A stretch of DNA of 64,000 nt from Halobellus sp. MBLA0158 (lineage in GTDB: Archaea; Halobacteriota; Halobacteria; Halobacteriales; Haloferacaceae): NCBI RefSeq assembly GCF_041477585.1, contig NZ_JBGNYA010000001.1, forward strand, positions 2,790,001 through 2,854,000. The letters are read 5' to 3'. Made by a program: the position numbers and the translations under genes. Below are positions 7,723 to 15,886 of the stretch, piece by piece (the first letter of the stretch is position 1; every line of letters starts with the position of its first letter). A model generated the notes under the pieces. It was given only the letters and a program-made list of their open reading frames with translations. It searched no databases and had not been told where the DNA came from.

Positions 7723-9969
7723 GTGACCGACGACCACCCGTCGCTCCGCCGTCGCACGCTGCTCGCCGCGCTCGCCGGCGCGGGGACCGCCTCGGTCGCC
7801 GGCTGTTCGTTCGCCCAGCGGGAAGGAGACGGCGGAACGACCGCTGCCGACGAGGAGACCGCGCGCTCTCTCGCCGAGCGCTTCGCGCCGACGCTGTACT
7901 TCGACGCCGGCGAGCGATGGTTCCCGACTGATCCCCGCCCGTACGCGAGCGAGTCCGACGAGGGCGTCGTCGTCGACGGCTTCGACGCGCTCGACGGCTA
8001 CCACGAGCGGTACGCGTCCGCGGGCGAGCCGCCGAACCGGACCCTCTTCTACAACGCCGTCGAGTACGCGGACTCCCCCCTCGCAGTCGTGCAGTTCTGG
8101 TGCTACGCCGCGTTCGATCAGTTCACCACGAACTTCCACTGGCACGACTGGGAGGTCCTGCACGTCTTCGTCGACACCGACACCGGCGACCCGCAGCTCT
8201 ACGTCGCCAGCTCGCACTCGCGGAAGGTGCCGAACAACGAGTTCCTCGATCCGGATCCGGCGATCGGCCCGCGGATCCTCTCGGAACTGGGCTCGCACTC
8301 CAGCGCTCTCTCGGTGAACGACGAGCCCGACCAGTTCCAGCGGCTCCCGGGCGCGGACCTGCTCGCGGACATCACGAACTCCGCCATCGGGACGGTCGAG
8401 GACGTCGCGGAGCTGCCGCTGGCGTACGGACTTCCCCGCGACGAGGGCGCGCGTCTCCCGTATCTCGTCCCCGAGTACGAGGGCGAGCCGGTGTACGAAC
8501 ACGACCGCCTGCCGAACGTCGACCGGGAGTCGCTCGTCCCCGAGGACCTGACGGTGCGCTCCTTCGAGTCGCTGTCGTCCCCGCCGACGGACCTCCCCGA
8601 GCGCGAGACGGGCGCGGTGCTCTACCACGGGGACCGGGAGGCGCCCGAGAGGGACGCCGACGCCTACGCCTACGATCTCGTGCCGACGAGCGAGCTCGAA
8701 CACATCACGGCGTTCACGGGGCCGCAACTGAGCTTCGAGTTCGACGTGCCCGAGGCCGTCGAGGACGCCGTCGCGAGCCACATCACCACCGCCGGCGTCC
8801 CCTGGACGCAGTCGCGCTACGAGAACCCCGCCGCCGACATCACCGATCCCACCCACCGGGCCGCGCTCGCCGAGCGGTACGACGCCATCGGCGACGCCGC
8901 GCCGGTGAACACCGTCGTCTCCCGCGTCGCGGAGACGATCAGCAGCGACGACGCGCCCGACGGCGAGGGGCTCACGACCCGGCCGACGACCGTCGAGGCC
9001 GTCGCGCTCCTAGAGAGCGACCCCGAAGCGGTGCCGACCTTCCTGGGCGTCGCCGTCGTCGACGACGTCCCCGCGGGCGACCACCGGCTCACCGTGAACG
9101 GCCCCGGGTTCGCCCCGTACAGCGAGCGGGTCGGCGTCGGGACCGAGAGCGGGGCCGGAACCGAGACAGCGACGACCGAAGCGGGCACCGAAACAGAGAC
9201 GACCGAATCGGGCACCGAGACGGCGACTGCGACGCCTGCCGACGCGTCGGCGACGACCACGACGGAAGGAGACGACGGGGCCGGCGAGCCGTCCACCGAT
9301 CCCGGCCGACGCGTCACCGCCGGAGGCGTCGCCGGCGAGGTCCCGCTCGTCGCGCGGGAGGACGCCCGGAAGCTCGAAGTCGACGCGGAGGGCACCGACG
9401 CCGACCTGACCGCGCTCGCGGTCGAGGACGACTTTGCCGGGCGGCTCTACGAGTCGCCGCTGTCTGGGTCGGACGCGGTCTACGTCCACCGCGGCGGCGC
9501 GTACACGGCCGAGGTCCGCGATACCGCGGGCGCGATCGGCGCGTTCCGCGTCAATCCCGATCCGGACCCCGAAGGCGACGAGCGCATCCGCATCGACGAG
9601 CCCGAGACGGGGAAGGCCTCGCTCGCGTCGTTCCTCGCGTCGATCGCGACCGAGACGGCCGACGAACTGGAGGCGCTCTTCGACGGCGAGGTGACCCTCG
9701 ACGGCGCGGCGAACGCCCTCCGCGGGCTCGTTCGGGCGTTCGCCGCCGTCGTCGAGGCCGCGACCCGGGCGGTCGAACGGGCACAGGCGGGCGACCGCGC
9801 CGGGACGAACCGCCAGCTCCGGGCCGTCGCGGACGCCCTCGAACGGGCCGTCGAGCGGATCGACGACGCGAGCGACGCGGTCCCGGAGACGCTGGCGAAC
9901 GCGGCCGCGAACCGCGTCGAACAGGCCCAGCGACGGGTCGAGCAGGCGCGTCGCATCGAGAAATTGTAG
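7723..9969 (+). CDS. Tat-exported lipoprotein with Vps62/NLP-like domain
   Basis: A 748-aa secreted, lipid-anchored protein. The N terminus has a twin-arginine signal and lipobox (SLRRRTLLAALAGAGTASVAGC), so export should be by Tat with the Cys acylated. The following domain begins RFAPTLYFDAGERWFPTDPRPY, as in Vps62/DUF946-like proteins, and contains NFHWHDWEVLHVFVD, which recalls the HxxDWE metal-site motif of that group and of NPP1-like proteins. Residues about 470-530 are Thr/Glu-rich and low in complexity. A carboxy region resembling a beta domain is followed by a long helical tail rich in Arg/Ala/Glu (about 620-748). The GTG at 7723 gives the signal peptide. Function unknown. Confidence 0.75.
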   Translation: MTDDHPSLRRRTLLAALAGAGTASVAGCSFAQREGDGGTTAADEETARSLAERFAPTLYFDAGERWFPTDPRPYASESDEGVVVDGFDALDGYHERYASAGEPPNRTLFYNAVEYADSPLAVVQFWCYAAFDQFTTNFHWHDWEVLHVFVDTDTGDPQLYVASSHSRKVPNNEFLDPDPAIGPRILSELGSHSSALSVNDEPDQFQRLPGADLLADITNSAIGTVEDVAELPLAYGLPRDEGARLPYLVPEYEGEPVYEHDRLPNVDRESLVPEDLTVRSFESLSSPPTDLPERETGAVLYHGDREAPERDADAYAYDLVPTSELEHITAFTGPQLSFEFDVPEAVEDAVASHITTAGVPWTQSRYENPAADITDPTHRAALAERYDAIGDAAPVNTVVSRVAETISSDDAPDGEGLTTRPTTVEAVALLESDPEAVPTFLGVAVVDDVPAGDHRLTVNGPGFAPYSERVGVGTESGAGTETATTEAGTETETTESGTETATATPADASATTTTEGDDGAGEPSTDPGRRVTAGGVAGEVPLVAREDARKLEVDAEGTDADLTALAVEDDFAGRLYESPLSGSDAVYVHRGGAYTAEVRDTAGAIGAFRVNPDPDPEGDERIRIDEPETGKASLASFLASIATETADELEALFDGEVTLDGAANALRGLVRAFAAVVEAATRAVERAQAGDRAGTNRQLRAVADALERAVERIDDASDAVPETLANAAANRVEQAQRRVEQARRIEKL

Positions 9970-10033
9970 CGGGGTTGTGCGGCGGCGCGGGAAGCCGCGA
10001 CGCACCTTTGTGAGCGGTAGTCACACGGAGGGT

Positions 10034-10546
10034 ATGGCGCGAACCGATCCGCCGGCGCTGGTCCGATGTCCCGCCTGCGACGCCCTCGCGATCGGATCGG
10101 CAGACGTCACGTGTTGCGACGGAGCGATGGAGCCCCTCGACGCCGACGTCGACGCCGCGGTCGCGGAGCCGACCCTCGATGCCCTCCTGGAGACCGTCTT
10201 CGGCATCTCGGAGACGGAACTGGAGCTCTGTCTGTGCGTGATGGAAGACGGCGACGCGACCGTCGCCGAGCTCGCAGAGCGGGTCGGCGTCGACCGGAGC
10301 GTGGTGGCGCGGCACCTCGCCGACCTCGTCGAGATCGGCGTCGTCGAGCGCGAGCGGCGGCTCCTCAGGCAGGGCGGCCACGTGTACGTCTACACGCCCG
10401 TCCCGGAGGCGACGGTCCGCGACAGGCTCGCGGCCGCGTTCGCCGCGTGGGTCGAGGCCGCGGCGACGGAGTTAGATGCGGTGAGCCGCGAGAAGATCGA
10501 GGCGATGACCGACCGCGGCGACGACTCGCAGTCGGTCTTCCGGTAG
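10034..10546 (+). CDS. TrmB-like winged-helix transcriptional regulator
   Basis: A 170-aa regulator. A short Cys-rich N terminus (VRCPACDALAIG...TCCDGAME) could bind zinc. It is followed by a TrmB/ArsR-type winged helix: ETELELCLCVMEDGDATVAE, then the recognition-helix region VDRSVVARHLADLVEIGVVE, then a wing ending GHVYVYTPV. The C terminus is helical (AAFAAWVEAAATELDAVSREK). This build is common in haloarchaea, where the target genes are usually unknown. The ATG at 10034 follows a short gap after the lipoprotein gene; cotranscription is possible but not shown. It converges on the membrane protein gene at 10559. Confidence 0.8.
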   Translation: MARTDPPALVRCPACDALAIGSADVTCCDGAMEPLDADVDAAVAEPTLDALLETVFGISETELELCLCVMEDGDATVAELAERVGVDRSVVARHLADLVEIGVVERERRLLRQGGHVYVYTPVPEATVRDRLAAAFAAWVEAAATELDAVSREKIEAMTDRGDDSQSVFR

Positions 10547-10558
10547 GTCGAGGGACCG

Positions 10559-11032
10559 TCAGAGCCGATCCCGCGCGGCGGCGTAGACGCCGCCGAGGAC
10601 GGCGCCGTAGACGACGTGCCACAGGAGCGACGGCGGCGCGAAGTTGGGGAACGGCGGCGAGGCCGGCGAGCCGACGGCGCCGAGCCACACCGGCATCAGG
10701 ACCGCCGCGAGGACGGCCCACGTGACGACGCCCCAGCCGACGCCGGCGGCGACGAGCCGCCCCGGCGAGTCGAGCGCGAGCGCTCCGGCCCCGCCGGCGA
10801 AGGCGACGCCGAGGACGGCCCCGTGGGAGAGGTGGACGACCAGCCCGGCCGCGGGGTTCGCCGGCGGGGCCAGCGCGTACAGCGAGGGGATCGCCACGGC
10901 GAGCGTCGGGGGGTTCATCGCGAGGATCAGCGCGCCCATCGCGGCGGCGCCGACGACGCCGCCGAGGACGCCCGCCTGCCAACTGCCGGGGAGCGATTCG
11001 GTCGCGGTCGCGGTCTCCGATTGCGTCGACAT
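10559..11032 (-). CDS. Polytopic membrane protein of unknown function
   Basis: A 157-aa hydrophobic protein with four to five membrane segments, starting near QAGVLGGVVGAAAMGALILA, LVVHLSHGAVLGVAFAGGAG, VGWGVVTWAVLAAVLMPVWL and WHVVYGAVLGGVYAAA. The conserved His in LVVHLSHGAVLG and in LLWHVVYGAVLGG occurs twice in a similar setting, suggesting an internal repeat (H-x3-G-x-V-L-G). The N terminus is Ser/Thr-rich and polar. It resembles a haloarchaeal family of uncharacterised membrane proteins. No operon partner is evident. Confidence 0.65.
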   Translation of the reverse strand: MSTQSETATATESLPGSWQAGVLGGVVGAAAMGALILAMNPPTLAVAIPSLYALAPPANPAAGLVVHLSHGAVLGVAFAGGAGALALDSPGRLVAAGVGWGVVTWAVLAAVLMPVWLGAVGSPASPPFPNFAPPSLLWHVVYGAVLGGVYAAARDRL

Positions 11033-11175
11033 ACGGATCGGCGTTGGGCGCGGCGGTCACTAAGCGCCGCGAGGGTGTTCGCCGCGCGCCCGGATTCCCC
11101 CAAAGATCAAGTGGGTGGTCGACCGCGCCGCGGCCCACGTGAGGCGGCCGTAAGCCCCCGACCACCGGTTCATTT

Positions 11176-12375
11176 ATGCTCCGGGTGAGAGACGACACGT
11201 CCGTGATCGTCGCGACGATCCTCTCGGTGCTCGGGTTCGTGCTGGCCGCCGCCGTCACGCAGACGAAGGGGCTCCGGCTCGGCGGGGCGATACTGGTGCC
11301 GACGCTCGTCGTCTACGCGCTCAAGGACTTCGAGACGCTGCCGATCTTCCTCTTCAGCACGGCGGTCGCCTACCTCGTGCTGTGGCAGGCCAAAGAGCGG
11401 ACGCTGGCTTACGGTCGCGACGAGTTTCTCATCGCCATCGGAGCGGGCGCGCTCATCCCCGTGGCCGGGTTCCTCGTGATCGCGTGGGTGTCGCCGGGGT
11501 TCGTCGAGGTCCACCCCCTCGTGTTCGCCGGCAGCATCCTCCCCGGGCTGGCGGCGTTCAACGTCTCCCAGACGAAACCGGAGTACCGGCGGCAGGACCT
11601 CGCGTACCTGTCGGCCCTCGTGGTCGGCCTCGTCCTCCTCGGCTGGCTCGTGATCCGACCCTGGACGGCGCGGCACGTCGCCGACCTGACGCCGCTGGTC
11701 CTGTTCGCGAAGACGTCCGACGTCGCCGTGCTCAACGGGGTCGTGGTCGAGGGCTACCTCGCGCCGAACATCATCGAGCGGCGGGGCGTCATCGCCCTGT
11801 TCGTCCTCGGGGCGGCGATGGCCGAATTCGTCCGCCGGCAGTTCGGCGTCCGGATCGGCATCATCTCGATGGCGCTCCTGGCGCTTTTCGCGCTCGTCTC
11901 GCGGTGGCTCCTCGTCCTCTTCGTGCTCTCGTTCGTCGTCTCGCTCCTGGCGATGCACCTCGTACACCGGGCGACGCTGCTGTACGGTCGCGTGCTCATC
12001 AACATCGGCTGTGCGGTCGGATGCCTGGCGGCGCTGCTTTTCACGACGCAGTTGCCCATCATCCGCGGCTTCTCCGCGCTCTTCGTCGGCGTCATCGCCG
12101 GCGTCGACGCCTACGCGGTCCACGCGACGCCCCCCTACGAGCGCCGGATCCAGCCGTTCCTGGCCGGGGCGGTGTTCCTCGGGATGGCGCTGCTCCTGCG
12201 GACCGCCGTCGAGCCGTTCCGTCGGGGGCTCTTCCAGACGTTCTCGCTCGTCCACGTCGCCGTCGGGGCCGTCGTGATCCTCGGGTGTCTCCTGGTCGCC
12301 TACACCCTCTCCGTTCCCGAACCGGACGACGAGGACGTCCTCTCGGCGTCGGTGCTCTCGGGGGGTGAGGGCTGA
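11176..12375 (+). CDS. pgsC: PgsC/CapC-like poly-gamma-glutamate biosynthesis membrane protein
   Basis: A 399-aa integral membrane protein with about ten hydrophobic segments. Each half carries a PgsC-type pattern (GLRLGGAILVPTLVVYALKDF and RRGVIALFVLGAAMAEFVRR), so it looks like two PgsC-like units joined; bacterial PgsC is only about 150 aa. It should form the membrane part of a poly-gamma-glutamate synthase/export complex. Its TGA shares one base with the ATG of the PgsB-like ligase, which is the strongest evidence for the call. No PgsA or PgsE gene is seen nearby. The ATG at 11176 lies in a TATA-like context, so a downstream GTG could be the true start. Confidence 0.8.
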   Translation: MLRVRDDTSVIVATILSVLGFVLAAAVTQTKGLRLGGAILVPTLVVYALKDFETLPIFLFSTAVAYLVLWQAKERTLAYGRDEFLIAIGAGALIPVAGFLVIAWVSPGFVEVHPLVFAGSILPGLAAFNVSQTKPEYRRQDLAYLSALVVGLVLLGWLVIRPWTARHVADLTPLVLFAKTSDVAVLNGVVVEGYLAPNIIERRGVIALFVLGAAMAEFVRRQFGVRIGIISMALLALFALVSRWLLVLFVLSFVVSLLAMHLVHRATLLYGRVLINIGCAVGCLAALLFTTQLPIIRGFSALFVGVIAGVDAYAVHATPPYERRIQPFLAGAVFLGMALLLRTAVEPFRRGLFQTFSLVHVAVGAVVILGCLLVAYTLSVPEPDDEDVLSASVLSGGEG

Positions 12376-13574
12376 TGTTCCCCTTCGACGGGACCCTCAC
12401 CTACGGCGGCCGCTCTGTCGGCGGGGCTGGCCCGCTCGAACGGATCCGGTCGTTCTTCGGGCGAGGTGGGGCCCACCGCGAACTGCTGGCCGACGCGGAC
12501 GTCCGCATCAGCGTCTCCGGCATCCGGGGCAAGTCCTCGACGGCGAAGCGTCTGGGGGCGCTCCTCAGCGACCGCGGCTACGACACCTACACGAAGATCA
12601 CCGGCGATCACCCGACCTCGTTCCACAACGGGCGACAGATCCCGATCCAGCGTCGCGGCCCGCGGGTGACGCTGTACGAGAACCTCCACCTCGTCAGGGA
12701 GTTCCTGCCGCAGCTGACTCAGACGCACCCGAAGGACGCCGTGATTATGGAGAATCAGGCGATCACCGAGTACACGATGCGGATGGTGAACGAGCAGTTC
12801 CTCAAGCCCGACGTCCTGCTGTTCTGCAACGTCCGCCAAGACCACAACGACACGCTCGGCAAGCGCCGCCAGACCATCGCGCGCTCGTTCGCGCGGTCGG
12901 TCCCGGAGGGGTGTCACGTCATCAGCGGCGAGCAGCACGGTGTCATCCACGACTACCTCGAAGACGAGATCGAGGCCCGCGGCGGGACCATCGAACAGGT
13001 GTCCGTGCCGGACCGCCACCGGAGCCTCACGGGCGCGGAGACGATCCACGCGCTGAATCACGTGCTCGACTACCTCGACGAGCCGCCGATCCCGGACGCG
13101 GAGCTGGACGCGATGCTCGAAGACATCCAGCCCGAGTGGACCGAGCTGCCGGGGGGACGGGTGTTCAACGCCGCGAAGGTGAACGAGATCGAGAGCACCG
13201 AGCTGTTCCGCCGGCAGCTCGCCGGCACGGGCGACGACGCGGAGCTCGTCTGTCCGTTCGTCTTCCTCCGGCGGGACCGCCGCGGCCGGACGGCGTCGTT
13301 CGTCCAGTACATCAACATCCTCGCGGACCGCGACCTCATCGATCGGGTCCACGTCGGCGGCGCGTACACGGAGGTGTTCGCCCGCCGCGTCGACGTCCCG
13401 GCGACGCGGCACGACACCGACGCGACCGACCCGGAAGACGTGCTCGACGCGCTGCTCGCGACGGGGCAGCCGGTGATGTTTATGGCGAACACCGTCCACC
13501 CGTTTATGCGGAAGCTCGCGACCGAGGTCGAACGGCGCGAACACGGCGGAACGGTACCGCTACCGCCGTACTGA
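12375..13574 (+). CDS. pgsB: PgsB/CapB-like poly-gamma-glutamate synthase (Mur-ligase fold)
   Basis: An ATP-dependent amide ligase of 399 aa, expected to join glutamates through their gamma-carboxyl groups at the inner face of the membrane. The P-loop GIRGKSSTAKR at residues about 49-59 is the PgsB form of the Mur-ligase ATP site. Other family-like parts are TKITGDHPTSFHNGRQIPIQ, VIMENQAITEYTMRMVN and LLFCNVRQDHNDTLG. Bacterial PgsB has a similar length. It overlaps the PgsC stop by one base. The substrate is inferred from the family; in haloarchaea the product could be a capsule or a compatible polymer. Confidence 0.85.
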   Translation: MFPFDGTLTYGGRSVGGAGPLERIRSFFGRGGAHRELLADADVRISVSGIRGKSSTAKRLGALLSDRGYDTYTKITGDHPTSFHNGRQIPIQRRGPRVTLYENLHLVREFLPQLTQTHPKDAVIMENQAITEYTMRMVNEQFLKPDVLLFCNVRQDHNDTLGKRRQTIARSFARSVPEGCHVISGEQHGVIHDYLEDEIEARGGTIEQVSVPDRHRSLTGAETIHALNHVLDYLDEPPIPDAELDAMLEDIQPEWTELPGGRVFNAAKVNEIESTELFRRQLAGTGDDAELVCPFVFLRRDRRGRTASFVQYINILADRDLIDRVHVGGAYTEVFARRVDVPATRHDTDATDPEDVLDALLATGQPVMFMANTVHPFMRKLATEVERREHGGTVPLPPY

Positions 13575-13831
13575 GGCCGGCGGCGTCTCTCCCGGAACAG
13601 ATATTGTGAATTTCGTCGAATACCGCAGTATATAAGATGTTCGTTTTTCTTTCACCCCCAGATAGAAACGAACAGTGGTAAATTTCGCTCAAAACATTTA
13701 CATCGAAGTATACGAAACAGTGTGGTATAGTATGCTACTCCGTGCCATATCTGGAGCACAGCGGTGCCGGACTGGTCGGGCCGCCCGGGAACGGCATCCG
13801 AGATTCGCTGGGTGACGGGCCGAGGTCTACT
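13575..13831. other. AT-rich intergenic region between pgsB and gshA
   Basis: No gene is seen. The sequence turns AT-rich at 13610-13735. An inverted repeat with perfect 8-base arms (gttcgttt 13639-13646, aaacgaac 13666-13673) is followed on the plus strand by T-rich sequence inside the loop. It could be an operator for gshA or part of the pgsB terminator. A tatagtat element near 13724 is a candidate TATA box for gshA with a leader of about 80 bases. Confidence 0.4.
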
Positions 13832-14941
13832 ATGTCAGCCACCGAATCAGCGCCGATCCGGCGGAGCATCGAAGTCGAGTACTGGGTCGTCGACGAGACG
13901 GGGCGGTTGACCGAGCCCGGCGATCTCGCGTCCGCGACGGGCGCCGAGCGGGAGTTCGTCGAGCCGCTCTTGGAGATCAAGACCACGCCCTGCGAGTCGG
14001 CGGCGGCCCTCAGAGCGGAGTTGCTCGAACGGATCCGCGAGGTGCTCCGGCTGGCCGAGGAGCGCGGAAAGCGGCTCGTCCCGCTGGCGACGCCGGCCGC
14101 CCGCGAGGAGATCACAGAGCTGGACAGCGAGCGCACCAGCGTCCAAAACGAAGTCGTCGGCGAGGACTTCGAGCACGTGCGACACTGCGCGGGGACCCAC
14201 ATCCACGTGGAACAGCAGCCCGGCTGTGCGGTCGATCAGGCGAACGCGTTCGTCGCGCTCGACCCCGCGCTGGCGCTCGTGAACTCCTCGCCGTACGTCG
14301 GCGGCCGCCGGGTGACTGCGGGGGCGCGCTCGGAACTGTACCGTCGGCGCGCGTACGCGACGATGTCCCACCAGGGCCGCCTGTGGCGGTACCTCGACGA
14401 CACCGACCAGTGGGATCGGCGGCTCGAACGGCGGTACGAGGAGTTCGTCGCGGAGGCGCTGGCGGCCGGAATCGACCGGCAGACGGTCGAGGCGAACTTC
14501 TCGCCGGAGAGCGCGGTGTGGACGCCGGTGCAACTTCGAGCCCGGTTCGGCACCGTGGAGTGGCGCTCGCCCGACACGGCGCTGCCGTCCCAGGTGCTCC
14601 GGCTGGCGGACCGACTGGCCGCGATCTCGGCGACCGTCCGCGACGCGGAGGTGCGGATCGAGGGCCAGCGGGGCGAGGTGTCCGACGAGGCGGTCGTCCT
14701 CCCGGAGTTCGCGACCGTGCTCTCCCACGTCGACGACGCGATCGAGAAGGGCCTCGCCTCGGAGTCACTTCGGCGGTATCTCGACCGGATGGGCTTCGAC
14801 GTCAATGCCTACGATCCCCTCACGCAAGAGGTGGATCGAGGTCGGGAGCTGTCGGACGCGGCGGCGCGGGAACTCCGGCTGGAATCCGCCGAGCGACTCG
14901 AACGCGACGCATTCCGACGGAGCGCGATCAATGCGGACTGA
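13832..14941 (+). CDS. gshA: Glutamate-cysteine ligase (haloarchaeal GshA, GCS2 type)
   Basis: Makes gamma-glutamylcysteine from glutamate, cysteine and ATP; this is the main low-molecular-weight thiol of many haloarchaea. The protein has 369 aa and the GCS2 (carboxylate-amine ligase) pattern: SIEVEYWVVDETGRL at the start, FVEPLLEIKTTPCES, CAGTHIHVEQQPG with the His pair, NSSPYVGGRR and FGTVEWRSPDTALPS. The ATG at 13832 is chosen because the conserved IEVEYW strand begins soon after it; an in-frame GTG at 13742 would add an unlike 30 residues. The next gene, a class I amidotransferase, starts 11 bases before the stop. Confidence 0.88.
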   Translation: MSATESAPIRRSIEVEYWVVDETGRLTEPGDLASATGAEREFVEPLLEIKTTPCESAAALRAELLERIREVLRLAEERGKRLVPLATPAAREEITELDSERTSVQNEVVGEDFEHVRHCAGTHIHVEQQPGCAVDQANAFVALDPALALVNSSPYVGGRRVTAGARSELYRRRAYATMSHQGRLWRYLDDTDQWDRRLERRYEEFVAEALAAGIDRQTVEANFSPESAVWTPVQLRARFGTVEWRSPDTALPSQVLRLADRLAAISATVRDAEVRIEGQRGEVSDEAVVLPEFATVLSHVDDAIEKGLASESLRRYLDRMGFDVNAYDPLTQEVDRGRELSDAAARELRLESAERLERDAFRRSAINAD

Positions 14942-15791
14942 GATCGGCGACCGAGACCGAGAGACGATGCGCGCGGACGCGGACGGAGATCCGAACGGAG
15001 ACGAAAAGGGGAACGACCGGCACACCAGCGGCGGCGCCGACGACTCGGCGACCGAGGGGACGAGTATCGAGGAGCGACGGCCGAGCGAGCCGCAGGGCGA
15101 CCGCCCGCGGATCGCGCTCCTGAACGCCGCGCAGCTCGCGGAACCGACGCGGCGGAATTTCCGGCGGGTGTTGGACGCCGACCTGACGGCGTTTCACGCC
15201 CCGTCGGGAGAGCTCCCCGAGAGCCTCCGCTACGACGGCGTCGTCATCACGGGGTCGTGGGCGTCGGTCTACTGGGACCGCGAGTGGATCGGCCGGCTGA
15301 AGGCGTGGATCGGCGACGCCGTCGAGGCCGGCGTCCCGACGCTCGGCGTCTGCTACGGCCACCAGCTGCTCGCGGACGTCCTCGGGGGCCGCGTGGCATC
15401 GATGGACGAGTACGAACTCGGCTATCGGACCGTCGAGCAGGACGGCGAGAACCGCCTGCTCGACGGCCTCGACGAGACGTTCACGGTGTTCACCTCCCAC
15501 TCCGATCGGGTCGTCGAGGCCCCGCCGGGCGCGACGGTGTTCGCGAGAAACGACTACGGGATTCACGGCTTCCGTCGCGGCCGCGTCTTCGGCGTCCAGT
15601 TCCATCCGGAGTACGATCCGGAGATGGCCGAGCGCGTGACGCGTCGGAAGGACGACCAACTGCCCGACGAGCGGATCCGATCCGTGCTCGACGGGATCAC
15701 GCCGGCGAACTACGCGGCCGCTCGCGAGGCGACGCGGCTGTTCGACAACTTCACCGAATACGTGCTGGACGCATCACGAAGAACGGAGTAG
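14931..15791 (+). CDS. Class I glutamine amidotransferase-like protein
   Basis: A 286-aa protein with a disordered acidic first 55 residues and then a class I amidotransferase domain. The nucleophile Cys141 sits in PTLGVCYGHQLLADVLGG, and the His/Glu pair lies in VQFHPEYDPE (His225, Glu227). The subgroup is the GMP-synthase-like set without an attached synthetase. It overlaps gshA by 11 bases, so the two are translationally coupled. Plant gamma-glutamyl peptidases belong to this fold, so cleavage of gamma-glutamyl thiols is an attractive but unproven role. The start could also be the ATG at 14967. Its stop lies three bases before attL of the integrated element. Confidence 0.82.
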   Translation: MRTEIGDRDRETMRADADGDPNGDEKGNDRHTSGGADDSATEGTSIEERRPSEPQGDRPRIALLNAAQLAEPTRRNFRRVLDADLTAFHAPSGELPESLRYDGVVITGSWASVYWDREWIGRLKAWIGDAVEAGVPTLGVCYGHQLLADVLGGRVASMDEYELGYRTVEQDGENRLLDGLDETFTVFTSHSDRVVEAPPGATVFARNDYGIHGFRRGRVFGVQFHPEYDPEMAERVTRRKDDQLPDERIRSVLDGITPANYAAAREATRLFDNFTEYVLDASRRTE

Positions 15792-15793
15792 TG

Positions 15794-15830
15794 CGGATGG
15801 GACCGCCCGGATTCGAACCGGGGTCACGGG
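15794..15830. repeat. attL: 37-bp copy of the tRNA-Pro 3' end
   Basis: This is a perfect 37-base match to 23990-24026. It contains the last 33 bases of tRNA-Pro (T arm, variable loop and 3' half of the anticodon stem) and four flanking bases. There is no 5' half here, so it is not a tRNA gene. It marks the left junction of the integrated element, next to the integrase gene. Confidence 0.9.
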
Positions 15831-15886
15831 ATCTATTCGGCTTATACTGGCTCTCGCGGGCGCTAATGGGCGCTTCGGAGAAAGCT

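Noticed and set aside
15794-15866. Second tRNA-Pro gene at the left end of the element
   Set aside because: Only the 3' 33 bases of the tRNA are present; the sequence after 15830 has no 5' half, so it is an attachment-site copy.
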